From NCBI GenBank assembly GCA_022826345.1, contig JAJDVB010000074.1:1-35836 (forward strand): a DNA stretch of 35,836 bases. Reading direction: 5' to 3'. The position numbers and the translations under genes were made by a program. The stretch is from Alphaproteobacteria bacterium. Lineage in GTDB: Bacteria > Pseudomonadota > Alphaproteobacteria > UBA828. Shown here piece by piece: positions 24,330 to 34,471 of the stretch (position 1 is the stretch's first letter; every line of letters begins with the position of its first letter). A model generated the notes under the pieces. It did not search any database and had not been told where the DNA came from. It saw only the letters and a list, made by a program, of their open reading frames with translations.

Positions 24330-25407
24330 AACCTTTACCGGTTGCCTTGTCCCAGCCCAGCACGGCGAGTGCGCGGGCGCGGTCGCCGTACTCGTGCGCG
24401 TTGGGTGCGCTCGCGTTGCCCTTGAGGCCGCGCGCGTAGACCCCCTGGCAGATTGCCGCCATGCGGAAGAAGGCAAAGGCCATGTAGAAGCGCCACTCGG
24501 CGATCGGCCCGCGCCCCGCCCGCGCGCAATAGGCGTCGCGATACGCCTCTTCCGCCGGCAGCCCCAGCGCCTCGAAGTCGGCGCCGCCGAGGCCCGGCAG
24601 CGCAGACGCGCCCCGGGGGATCGAGAAGGCGAGGCAGTTGTGGGCGAGGTCGCTCAGCGGGTGGCCGAGGGTGCTGAGCTCCCAGTCGAGCACGGCGGCG
24701 ATGCGCGGCTCGTGCGCGTGCACGATCAGATTGCCCGGCCGGTAGTCGCCGTGGACGATGGCGGTCTCGTCGTCGTCGGGCAGGTGGTCGGGGAGCCAGG
24801 CGAGCAGCCGGTCCATCTCCGGGATGTCGTCGGTGCGCGAGGCCTCGTACTGGCCCGACCAGCGCCGGATCTGGCGCGCGATGTAGTTCCCCTCCTTGCC
24901 GAAGTCGGCGAGGCCCAGCCCTCGCCAGTCGACGCCATGCAGCCGGGCCAGCACGTCGGCCATCGACTCATAGAGCGCCCTGCGGCGGTCGGGCGCCTGC
25001 GCGGGCCAGGCCGGGTCCTGATCGACCGAGCCCTCCACGTGGTCCATCACGTAGAAGGCCGTGCCGATGATCTCCGTGTCCTCGCAGAGGTGGTGGACTT
25101 GCGGCACGGGCACGTCGGTCCCGGCCAGCGCCGCGAGGATGCGGTACTCGCGCTCCACCAGATGGGCCGAGGGCAGCAGCGTGCCCGGCGGCTTCTTGCG
25201 CAGCACGAAGCGCTTAGCGGGCCCTTCGATCAGATAGGTCGGGTTCGACTGCCCCGCCGCAAATTGGCTGATGGCCCGGATCGGTGCCGCCTCCGGCACG
25301 TGCGCGCCCAGATAGCGATCGAGCCCCGCCTGGTCGATGCGGTGCGCCGCGCGCACAGGCGTCGTCGCCGTCCCTGAAGCCGGTGTTTGGGCCGATGCGT
25401 GGGGCAT
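24328..25407 (-). CDS. Phosphotransferase (APH) family protein, ACAD10-like
   Basis: This 359-residue protein has the aminoglycoside-phosphotransferase/choline-kinase fold. FAAGQSNPTYLIEGPAKRFVLRKKPPG gives the nucleotide loop and Lys, IVHGDYRPGNLIVH the catalytic loop (Asp about 222) and AAVLDWELSTLGHPLSDLAHN the metal Asp. The sequence is of the acyl-CoA-dehydrogenase-10-associated kind, thought to phosphorylate hydroxyacids or similar acyl intermediates, rather than a resistance enzyme. It starts at ATG 25407 with a weak ribosome site. It diverges from the second hyuB gene across 127 nt. Confidence 0.88.
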   Translation of the reverse strand: MPHASAQTPASGTATTPVRAAHRIDQAGLDRYLGAHVPEAAPIRAISQFAAGQSNPTYLIEGPAKRFVLRKKPPGTLLPSAHLVEREYRILAALAGTDVPVPQVHHLCEDTEIIGTAFYVMDHVEGSVDQDPAWPAQAPDRRRALYESMADVLARLHGVDWRGLGLADFGKEGNYIARQIRRWSGQYEASRTDDIPEMDRLLAWLPDHLPDDDETAIVHGDYRPGNLIVHAHEPRIAAVLDWELSTLGHPLSDLAHNCLAFSIPRGASALPGLGGADFEALGLPAEEAYRDAYCARAGRGPIAEWRFYMAFAFFRMAAICQGVYARGLKGNASAPNAHEYGDRARALAVLGWDKATGKG

Positions 25408-25534
25408 TGGAGAGCCTGGCCGTTCCCGCGCCTTACGTTCCGCCCGGCCATTCTAGGGAGCGTCCGCTGGAGCGGCCAGAGTCGACTCCCTCATCCGGCC
25501 CCCGCTATCATCGCCGCGAGCCGGGGAGGGGCGT

Positions 25535-27406
25535 ATGGAGGCAGTGGTCGAGCGTGGCGGGGCTGAGGGTTCGGCGGCCGCGGCCGCCGGGGCCGACCAC
25601 GCGCGCGGCGGCGATCCCTTCGGCTTCGAGCTCTTCCGCAACGCCATCTTCGCCATCGCGGACGAGATGGCGCTTACCGTCTGCCGCACCACGTACTCCG
25701 GCGTGCTGCGCGACAACATGGACTTCTCCACGGCGCTCACCGACGGCGAGGGCCGCCTGATCGCCCAGGGGCTGACACTGCCGGGCCACCTGGGCTCGGT
25801 GCCGACCGCCATCCAGTCGGTGCTGCGCCACTATGGCGACGAGATGCGCCCCGGCGACATCTTCGTGATGAACGACCCGTTCGACGGCGGCATGCACCTG
25901 CCCGACATCTTCATCTTCAAGCCGATCTTCGACGGGGGCGAGCGCCTCGCCTTCGCCGCCACGGTCTGCCACCACGCCGATGTCGGCGGCCGGGTCGCGG
26001 GCTCCAACGCCTCCGATTCCACCGAGATCTACGCGGAAGGCGTGCGCATCCCGCCGCTCCGCCTCTACGACGCGGGCAAGCGCAACGAGACCCTGTTCGC
26101 GATCCTCGAGAAGAACGTGCGCCTGCCGGTCAAGCTCTTCGGCGATCTCCGCGCCCAGCTTGCCGCGTGCCACATCGCCGAGCGCCAGTTCCTCGACCTG
26201 GTGCGCCAGCACGGCGCCGAGGCCACGCGTTTCTACCTGCGCGAGATCATCGACTATGCCGAGCGGCTGACGCGCGCGGCGCTGCGCGAGCTGCCCGACG
26301 GCGAGGCGAGCTTCGAGGACTGGATCGACGACGACGGCATCGATCGCGGCAAGCCCATCAGGCTGTTCGTCACGTTCCGCAAGGAGGGCGACAGCCTCCA
26401 CGCCGACTGGGCGGGCTCCTCGCCGCAGGTCAAGGGCGCGATCAACGGCACGCTGTCATGGACCAAGGCCGCGACCTACACGGCGGTCCGCTCGGTCCTG
26501 CCGCCGGGCATCCCCGACAACGAGGGTGTGTTCCGCGCCATCACCGTCACCGCGCCGCCCGGCACCATCACCAACGCGGTGCTGCCGGCGGCCTGCGCGG
26601 CGCGCGGGCTCACCGGCTTCCGCATGGTAGACTGCGCCTTCGGCGCGCTCGCCATGCTGCTGCCGGACAAGGTCTTCGCCGCCTCCGACGGCGGCAACAC
26701 GGGCATCACCATCGGCGGCTACGACGCCGAGCGTAAGCCCTTTATCTATGTCGACTTCACCTGCGGCACCTGGGGCGCCAGGCCCTGGGCCGACGGCCTT
26801 GAGGGCAACTCCAACATCCTCGCCAACATGGCCTCGCAGTCGGTGGAGGTAATCGAGACCGAACAGCCGCTGCAGATCCTCTCCTACGAGTTCGTGCCCG
26901 ACCGGGCCGGGGCCGGGCGCTACCGGGGCGGCACGCCCTACCGCCGCGACTACCGCTTCCTGGAGGCCGAAGGGCTGCTCCAGGTGCGGGCCGACCGCCA
27001 CACCTTCAGGCCCTACGGGCTCTATGGCGGGAGCCCCGGCCAGCCCTCGCGCAACGTGCTGAACCCGGGGCCGGACGAGCAGCCGTTGCCGAGCAAGCTC
27101 ACCGAGACCATCCAACGGGGCGATGTCTTCCGCCACGAGCTCGCGGGCGCGGGCGGCTGGGGCGACCCGCTGGAGCGCGACCCACAAGCCGTGCTGCGCG
27201 ATCTCCGCAACGAGCTGATCGGCGATGCCACCGCGCGCAACGACTACGGCGTGATTGTCGACCGGGCCGCGTGGCAGGTCGGTCGCGCCGCGACGGAGGC
27301 GCGCCGGGCGGAGCTGCGCGCCAAGCGGGCATGGACCGAACCGCCCGCGGTCTCGCGCGGCGAAATGCCCGAGACGGGGAGCGGCGCGCCCGAGAGCGGG
27401 GCGTGA
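25535..27406 (+). CDS. Second hydantoinase B/oxoprolinase family protein
   Basis: This 623-residue HyuB-type subunit starts at ATG 25535 after GGGGAGGGG. It carries DPFGFELFRNAIFAIADEMALTVCRTTYSGVLRDNMDFSTAL (about 27-68), the metal-region motif NDPFDGGMHLPDIF (about 112-125) and CHHADVGG, and ends with GAGGWGDPLERDP. An Ala/Gly-rich leader of about 25 residues and a Pro/Gly-rich tail frame the domain. It differs clearly from the HyuB at 7553 and is paired with its own HyuA, whose GTG start overlaps this stop by 4 nt. Substrate unknown; hydantoin, oxoproline or a carboxylase-like reaction are all possible for the family. Confidence 0.9.
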   Translation: MEAVVERGGAEGSAAAAAGADHARGGDPFGFELFRNAIFAIADEMALTVCRTTYSGVLRDNMDFSTALTDGEGRLIAQGLTLPGHLGSVPTAIQSVLRHYGDEMRPGDIFVMNDPFDGGMHLPDIFIFKPIFDGGERLAFAATVCHHADVGGRVAGSNASDSTEIYAEGVRIPPLRLYDAGKRNETLFAILEKNVRLPVKLFGDLRAQLAACHIAERQFLDLVRQHGAEATRFYLREIIDYAERLTRAALRELPDGEASFEDWIDDDGIDRGKPIRLFVTFRKEGDSLHADWAGSSPQVKGAINGTLSWTKAATYTAVRSVLPPGIPDNEGVFRAITVTAPPGTITNAVLPAACAARGLTGFRMVDCAFGALAMLLPDKVFAASDGGNTGITIGGYDAERKPFIYVDFTCGTWGARPWADGLEGNSNILANMASQSVEVIETEQPLQILSYEFVPDRAGAGRYRGGTPYRRDYRFLEAEGLLQVRADRHTFRPYGLYGGSPGQPSRNVLNPGPDEQPLPSKLTETIQRGDVFRHELAGAGGWGDPLERDPQAVLRDLRNELIGDATARNDYGVIVDRAAWQVGRAATEARRAELRAKRAWTEPPAVSRGEMPETGSGAPESGA

Positions 27407-29487
27407 GCGGCTGGCGCATCGGAGTCGATATCGGCGGCACCTTCACCGATATCGTTCTCCTCGGCGCGGACGGCACCGTCGCCACCCGCAAGATCTCCTC
27501 CAGCGTCGACGACTATGCCCGCGCCATCATGGAGGGGATCGCCTCCCTCGTGGCCGAGCACGCCATCGACGGCGCGGACATCGCGGAGATCACGCACGGC
27601 ACCACCGTCGCCAGCAACGCGCTGCTGGAGCGCAAGGGCGCCCGCACGGGCCTGATCGGCACCAAGGGTTTTCGGGACATCCTCGAGATCCGCAACCTGC
27701 GCATGCCCCGGCTCTACGACCTTGCGTGGGAGAAGCCGCCGCCCCTTGTGGAGCGCTACCTGCGCCAGGTCGTGGACGAGCGCATCGATGCCCGCGGCAA
27801 CGTGCAGACGGCGCTCGATGCCGACGATGCACACGCCGCCGTGGACCGGCTGCTCGCCGAGGGCGTGGAGGCCATCGCCGTCTGCCTCATCAACGCCTTC
27901 GCCAATCCGGTCCACGAGCGGGCGCTGGAGGCGATCGTCAAGGAACGGGCGCCGGGCTGCATCGTCTGCATCAGCTACGACGTGCTGCCCGAGATCAAGG
28001 AGTACGAGCGCACCTCCACCACGGTCATCAACACCTACATCAGCCCCATCGTGCGCACCTACCTGGAGCGGCTGCGGCAGGCGATCCTGGAGCGCTGCCC
28101 CAAGGCCCACCTGCTCATCATGCAGTCCAACGGCGGGCTCACCTCGGCGGACGAGGCGGCGCGACGCCCGGTCAACATCGTGGAATCGGGGCCGGCGGGT
28201 GGCGTGGTGGGCGCGCTCGCCATGGCCGGCGACATCGGCCAGGACGATCTCGTCACCTTCGACATGGGCGGCACCACGGCGAAGGCGGCGCTGATCGAGG
28301 GCGGCGTCATCAGCCGCTCCGCCGAGTTCCAGGTGGGGGGCGGCATCCTCACCGGCTCGCGGCTGCTCACCGGCGCGGGCTACCTGGTGCGGATGCCCGC
28401 CATCGACCTCGCCGAAGTGGGCGCGGGCGGCGGCTCGCTCATCGCCATCGACGCCGGCGGCTCCATGCAGGTGGGGCCCGAGAGCGCGGGCGCCGAGCCC
28501 GGCCCGGTCTGCTACGACATGAGCGGAACCGCGCCCACCATCACCGACGCGAACGTGGCGCTCGGCTACCTCAATCCAAACTATCTTGTGGGCGGGGCGC
28601 TTCCCATCGACGCCGCCAAGGCGATCGATGCCTTGCGCACGCAGATCGCCGAGCCGCTCGGGGTCTCGGTGGAGGAGGCGGCCTACGGTGCGCACCGGAT
28701 CGTGGCCTCCAACATGATCCGGGCGATCCGGGCGGTCTCGACCGAGCGCGGCCGCGACCCGCGCGGCTATACGCTGGTCGCCTTCGGCGGCAACGGCCCG
28801 GTGTTCGGCGCGGCGATGGCGCAGGCCCTCGATATCAGGCGCGTGGTCGTGCCCCAGGCACCGGGTCTTTTCTCCTCCTTCGGGCTGCTCACGGCGGACG
28901 TGGAGCACCACCTCTCGCGCACCTTCCGGGAGCTTCTGCGGGGCATCGACAAGGCGGCGCTCAACGAGCGCTGGGATGCGCTCGCAGACGACGCGCGGCG
29001 GAGGCTCGCCGCCGACGGCTACGGCGGGGAGGCCGGCCAGATCGAGCGCCACGCGAGCCTGCACTACCAGGGGCAGACCTACGAGCTCACCGTGCCAGTG
29101 CCCGACGGCCCGCTCGACGATGCCGCGCTGGCTGCCCTGGAAGAGGCCTTCCACGCGGAGCACGAGCGCACTTATGGCCACCGCGCGGGGTCGGAGGAGC
29201 CGGTCGAGCTGGTGACGCTACGGGTGCTGGGCCGGGGCCGCAGGCCAACGGCGCCGCCGCCCAAGATCGGCCATGGCGCGGTCGCAACGCAGGGAACCGC
29301 CACGCGGCGCGCCTACTTCGGCCCGGAGCACGGCTGGCGCGAGGCCGCCGTGATCGGCCGCGCCGACCTTGCGGAGCGGCGCGAGGGGCCGCTGATCGTC
29401 GAGGAGTACGACGCCACCTGCGTCGTCCCGCCTGGCGTCTCCGCCGCGCTCAACGACGCCGGCTGTATCGTTCTCGACGTGGGCTGA
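27403..29487 (+). CDS. Second hydantoinase A/oxoprolinase family protein
   Basis: This 694-residue HyuA-type subunit has the ATP motif GVDIGGTFTDIV near residue 7 and a second loop FDMGGTTAKAAL near 286, with GAGGGSLIAIDAGGSMQVGPESAGAEPGP in between and downstream, all standard for the family. The start is GTG 27403, giving a GTGA overlap with hyuB; the frame is open from 27271, but the extra 44 residues overlap hyuB and are Arg-rich shadow sequence. The gene order is B then A, the reverse of the left-hand locus. No regulator or transporter lies beside it, so it may act in general amide or oxoproline metabolism. Confidence 0.9.
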   Translation: MSGWRIGVDIGGTFTDIVLLGADGTVATRKISSSVDDYARAIMEGIASLVAEHAIDGADIAEITHGTTVASNALLERKGARTGLIGTKGFRDILEIRNLRMPRLYDLAWEKPPPLVERYLRQVVDERIDARGNVQTALDADDAHAAVDRLLAEGVEAIAVCLINAFANPVHERALEAIVKERAPGCIVCISYDVLPEIKEYERTSTTVINTYISPIVRTYLERLRQAILERCPKAHLLIMQSNGGLTSADEAARRPVNIVESGPAGGVVGALAMAGDIGQDDLVTFDMGGTTAKAALIEGGVISRSAEFQVGGGILTGSRLLTGAGYLVRMPAIDLAEVGAGGGSLIAIDAGGSMQVGPESAGAEPGPVCYDMSGTAPTITDANVALGYLNPNYLVGGALPIDAAKAIDALRTQIAEPLGVSVEEAAYGAHRIVASNMIRAIRAVSTERGRDPRGYTLVAFGGNGPVFGAAMAQALDIRRVVVPQAPGLFSSFGLLTADVEHHLSRTFRELLRGIDKAALNERWDALADDARRRLAADGYGGEAGQIERHASLHYQGQTYELTVPVPDGPLDDAALAALEEAFHAEHERTYGHRAGSEEPVELVTLRVLGRGRRPTAPPPKIGHGAVATQGTATRRAYFGPEHGWREAAVIGRADLAERREGPLIVEEYDATCVVPPGVSAALNDAGCIVLDVG

Positions 29488-29560
29488 GGTATTTTCCGAC
29501 CGAGCGTGATCGTGCCCGGTAGCCGTATAGCGTGAGTTACGCATGCGGTGCCGCCCGCGA

Positions 29561-29690
29561 ATCCCCCACCCCGACCCTCTCCGCCCCCAGGGGTGGAGAG
29601 GGAGACTCCCCCATCTCCGCCTACGTCCCCCCCTCCGTCTTCGGGGGAGGGGGACAGGGGGAGGTGGGAGGTGTTCGGGTCGTCGTGTTT
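29561..29690. repeat. Palindrome-rich intergenic repeat between convergent genes
   Basis: The 226-nt gap between hyuA2 and the reductase gene is packed with C-runs on the left and G-runs on the right. One hairpin pairs CCCTCTCC (29575-29582) with GGAGAGGG (29595-29602). A second centres on the loop GTCTTC near 29637-29642, pairing CCCCCCTCC with the following GGGGGAGGGG. Elements of this type are dispersed in many proteobacterial genomes. Here it could terminate both convergent transcripts. Confidence 0.6.
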
Positions 29691-29713
29691 CCGTAGGGTT
29701 CGAATATACGCGC

Positions 29714-31748
<2,035 letters not shown>

Positions 31749-31807
31749 GTCGGTTCGTCAAGGCCTGCTTACCACCTGCCTTTGGGCATCGAACTCTGAC
31801 CATCAAG

Positions 31808-31873
31808 AGGCTTGCCTGCTCAATAGCTTACAGTGCCGATCGGCTTCAATCCCTCGCGTCAAACAACAAGATA
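31808..31873 (+). repeat. Direct repeat, left copy, flanking a two-gene insert
   Basis: Bases 31808-31873 align without gaps to 32758-32823 with 51 of 66 identical, mostly transitions. The best part is 31808-31844 (31 of 37). The copies lie in the same orientation on either side of the lower-GC gene pair, 950 bp apart. The pattern fits a duplicated target or attachment site, or two members of a short intergenic repeat family. Confidence 0.65.
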
Positions 31874-31891
31874 AAGCTTGGCGACGAGACC

Positions 31892-32155
31892 TCAACGTAC
31901 CTCATACTGCTCAAGCATTCGAAATACCCTCGTCTCACAGCTGGGATCCCGTTCTGCCCGCTGACTATTCCCTAGGTACTGGGGGCTATCCACGCACTTG
32001 GCCAAGTCCAAGAGTGCCGACTTCAACACTCTTTCACGTGCCTCCAACTCCTTCTTTTTCGCCAGCGTTTGGTACTCCCCGAAGGCGAACCAGATGCCCG
32101 CAAATACGGTTCCAACGAGTGTGAGAATCGCCAAGATGTCGCGTACCCTCTTCAT
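31892..32155 (-). CDS. Small single-TM protein of unknown function
   Basis: This 87-residue protein has one hydrophobic segment at residues 7-26 (ILAILTLVGTVFAGIWFAFG) after a basic start (MKRVRD), then a charged helix KKKELEARERVLKSALLDLAK (33-53) and a Cys-containing tail with two Cys (54, 73). It probably has its charged part on the periplasmic side, as in an uncleaved signal-anchor protein. Its ATG overlaps the stop of the preceding secreted-protein gene (ATGA, 32152-32155), so the two are co-translated. No family is recognised. The base composition is lower in GC than eno and ftsB. Confidence 0.6.
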   Translation of the reverse strand: MKRVRDILAILTLVGTVFAGIWFAFGEYQTLAKKKELEARERVLKSALLDLAKCVDSPQYLGNSQRAERDPSCETRVFRMLEQYEVR

Positions 32156-32619
32156 TCTTGTGCGTCTTCCGGCGCCTGACGAGGCGCCTGCAAGTTGAAG
32201 AACTCGTCCAGCTTCTTCGATGCTGAGTCGAGATTAAATTTCAGCCGGGCTTGCTCACGCCTATGGTCCTCTACAAGCCATCGACACAGTGAGTTGAAGC
32301 AATCATTCGCCTTACATCCTAAGTTTCCACTGCCTTTCCAGCCTTGCTCGGTAACTTGTTCGGGCTCGAAGTTCCTCGTGAAACCGTAAGGACCATCGGG
32401 GGTGCCGTCTGCCCACACGCATATGTGCCCTCTTTGCTTCTCGTAAACTATTTCATAGCAGCGTTGCTTGAGATTGGGCACTGCCCGCACCTCCACCAAG
32501 ACTGATTCGTTGTCTGCCGGACAAACTCTTTGGAAGGACGTTGTTTCGGCCGATGCCGCCGAGATCACCGCCATGGCGGTCATCACCGCGGCCATCTGGA
32601 TTGCTTTGGTCTTGCCCAT
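32152..32619 (-). CDS. Secreted cysteine-rich protein of unknown function
   Basis: This 155-residue protein has an N-terminal signal peptide (AIQMAAVMTAMAVISAASA, cleavage likely after residue 24) and six Cys in the mature part (33, 54, 67, 102, 107, 112), suggesting disulfides in the periplasm. The C-terminus is a charged helix (VEDHRREQARLKFNLDSASKKLDEFFNL). ATG 32619 is chosen because TTGGAGTG precedes it and the signal peptide starts there; the frame is open to 32691. A 120-base hand count (32221-32340) gives 48% GC, against about 77% in eno, which points to acquisition. It overlaps the one-TM gene, so the two products may meet at the inner membrane. No family is recognised. Confidence 0.65.
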   Translation of the reverse strand: MGKTKAIQMAAVMTAMAVISAASAETTSFQRVCPADNESVLVEVRAVPNLKQRCYEIVYEKQRGHICVWADGTPDGPYGFTRNFEPEQVTEQGWKGSGNLGCKANDCFNSLCRWLVEDHRREQARLKFNLDSASKKLDEFFNLQAPRQAPEDAQE

Positions 32620-32757
32620 ATTTTCACTCCAAGTGTCTGCGCCCGACTTGGGCGCGTGCTCTTCGAAGTTGTAGCTCCAGCGGCCTCGCAATTTTCGAGC
32701 TTGTGGAGCCCTTGCCTGCTTCCCGGCTGTTATTGAGCGTCGGACTTATCCCCCCAA

Positions 32758-32823
32758 AGGCTCGCCTGTTCAATAGTTTACAGCACTGATCGGCGTCAAC
32801 GCCCCGCGCCGAGCAACATCATA
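32758..32823 (+). repeat. Direct repeat, right copy, flanking a two-gene insert
   Basis: Partner of 31808-31873 (51 of 66 identical, same orientation). It lies in the 240-nt non-coding stretch before ftsB. Downstream of it are an inverted repeat TCAGCGG (32846-32852)/CCGCTGA (32870-32876) and a short hairpin GCTGTC-TT-GACAGC (32888-32901). Confidence 0.65.
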
Positions 32824-32931
32824 CCGAACTGGGCGCGTTCCACTCTCAGCGGATCAGGGGAGGTGTGAACCGCTGAAGTGCGGCACTGCTGTCTTGACAG
32901 CCGCGGGCGGCGGGGTTGAGGTCGTGGCGTC

Positions 32932-33267
32932 ATGGCCGAGCGATTCGCCCGCGTTCGCTATCGGACGATCATCGTGCTGCTCACCTGCGCGCTGGGTCTC
33001 CTCTACGTGGGCTACCAGAGCGTGCAGGGCGAGCGCGGGCTGCTCAGGTGGGTCGAGCGCTCCGCCGAGGTGGAGCGCACCCGCGCCGAGGTGGCCGCGC
33101 TCGCCGAGGAGCGGCGCAAGCTGGAGCACCGCGTCTCCCGCCTTCGGAGCGACAACCTGGACCTCGACCTGCTCGATCAGGAGGCCCGCCGGATGCTCAA
33201 CCTCGGCCACCCGGACGAGGAGATCATCTTCCACGACCGCCCGTCGGGCTCCGGCGCGGACCAATAA
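32932..33267 (+). CDS. ftsB: Septum formation initiator / cell division protein FtsB
   Basis: This 111-residue bitopic membrane protein has a short cytoplasmic start, one TM helix (residues 12-28, TIIVLLTCALGLLYVGY) and a periplasmic coiled coil with heptads (ERTRAEVAALAEERRKLEHRVSRLRSDNLDLDLLDQEARRML, about 48-88). It matches the DivIC/FtsB family, which joins FtsL and FtsQ in the divisome. Its place between eno and pdhA is typical of alphaproteobacteria. The start at ATG 32932 lies after a purine-rich stretch (GGGGTTGAGG). Confidence 0.9.
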   Translation: MAERFARVRYRTIIVLLTCALGLLYVGYQSVQGERGLLRWVERSAEVERTRAEVAALAEERRKLEHRVSRLRSDNLDLDLLDQEARRMLNLGHPDEEIIFHDRPSGSGADQ

Positions 33268-33301
33268 GCGCCATTGTTGCCCGAGCGCGGAACGCGAAAC
33301 C

Positions 33302-33326
33302 CTTGCCATGGCAAGCAATTATTGCC
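33302..33326. promoter_or_regulatory. Palindromic candidate operator before pdhA
   Basis: CTTGCCATGGCAAG (33302-33315) is a perfect 14-bp palindrome, followed by GCAAT-T-ATTGC (33315-33325). Together they give three half sites TTGCC, GGCAA and TTGCC (33303-33307, 33310-33314, 33322-33326). It lies about 100 bases before the pdhA start, in the 160-nt gap after ftsB, a suitable place for a pyruvate-responsive or other regulator. The protein is unknown. Confidence 0.45.
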
Positions 33327-33427
33327 TTTCTCTTGTCAGCACGCCACCTTTGACCTAGCGTGACGTAGAGCACCAGCCCGCCCTCCACCCGGCGGCGGGC
33401 GGGACAGGCGCCAACCGCGAGGTTGAG

Positions 33428-34447
33428 ATGGCGACCGCCAAGAGACGGACCCGGAGCGGGGCCCAGCCCGCTCAGGTAGCCACGATGGAGCCGGAGACGC
33501 TGCATCGCGCGTTTCGCGACATGCTGCTGCTCCGCCGCTTCGAGGAGAAGGCGAGCCAGCTCTACGGCATGGGGCTCATTGGCGGCTTCTGCCACCTCTA
33601 TATCGGGCAGGAGGCCGTGGTCACGGGCATTCAATACGCGCTCGGGCCCGGCGACTCGGTCATCACCGGCTATCGCTGCCACGCCCACATGCTGATCGCG
33701 GGCGTTCCGCCCAAGGAGGTCATGGCGGAGCTCACCGGGCGCGCCGCCGGCTCCTCCAAGGGCAAGGGCGGCTCGATGCACCTGTTCGCGCCCGAGCGCG
33801 GCTTCTACGGCGGCCACGGCATCGTCGGCGCCCAGGTGCCGCTCGGCGTCGGCCTCGGCTTCGCCCACAAATACCGCAACTCGGACCGCATCTCCGTCAC
33901 CTATTTCGGCGACGGCGCAGCCAATCAGGGCCAGGTATTCGAAGCCTTTAACATGGCGGCGCTCTGGCAGCTTCCGGTGCTCTTCGTGATCGAGAACAAC
34001 CAGTACGCCATGGGCACGGCGGTGGAGCGCTCGGCGGCGGTGTCGGAGCTCTACGAGCGCGGCGCGGCTTTCGGCATTCCCGGCGGGCGTGTGGACGGCA
34101 TGGACGTCGCCGCGGTGTATCAGGCGACAGAGGAGGCCGTCGCCGGCTTGCGGGCGGGCAACGGGCCATTGCTGCTCGAAATGATGACCTACCGCTACCG
34201 CGGCCATTCGATGTCCGACCCGGCCAAGTACCGGAGCCGCGATGAGGTGAGCAAGGTGCGCAAGGAGCGCGATGCCATCGAGCAGGCGCGCCAGGCCCTG
34301 ATCGACGGCGGCCACGCTGACGAGGACGCGATCAAGGAGATCGACCGGGAGATCAAGGCCATCGTCAACGAGGCCGCCGACTTCGCTCAAGGCGCGCCGG
34401 AGCCCGCTCCCGTCTCCCTCGAGGCCGACATCGTGGTCGGCGCCTGA
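33428..34447 (+). CDS. pdhA: Pyruvate dehydrogenase E1 component, alpha subunit
   Basis: This 339-residue subunit of the pyruvate dehydrogenase complex binds thiamine diphosphate and decarboxylates pyruvate. The ThDP motif GDGAANQGQVFEAFNMAALWQLPVLFVIENN starts near residue 162. Other family segments are GLIGGFCHLYIGQEAV, GYRCHAHML, GKGGSMHLF, GGHGIVGAQVPLG and the regulatory-loop YRYRGHSMSDPAKYR. It starts at ATG 33428 with GAGG upstream; an internal ATG at 33485 is a shorter choice. The basic leader (TAKRRTRSGAQ) is common in this class. pdhB follows 24 nt later. Confidence 0.97.
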   Translation: MATAKRRTRSGAQPAQVATMEPETLHRAFRDMLLLRRFEEKASQLYGMGLIGGFCHLYIGQEAVVTGIQYALGPGDSVITGYRCHAHMLIAGVPPKEVMAELTGRAAGSSKGKGGSMHLFAPERGFYGGHGIVGAQVPLGVGLGFAHKYRNSDRISVTYFGDGAANQGQVFEAFNMAALWQLPVLFVIENNQYAMGTAVERSAAVSELYERGAAFGIPGGRVDGMDVAAVYQATEEAVAGLRAGNGPLLLEMMTYRYRGHSMSDPAKYRSRDEVSKVRKERDAIEQARQALIDGGHADEDAIKEIDREIKAIVNEAADFAQGAPEPAPVSLEADIVVGA

Positions 34448-34471
34448 GAGCCGCGCAGGACGCCGCCCCAC

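Noticed and set aside
27244..29522. Long open frames on the minus strand (645 codons) and in another plus frame (755 codons) over the second hyuA
   Set aside because: Low-complexity Arg/Gly/Ala-rich translations that overlap a well-supported HyuA gene; base-composition shadows.
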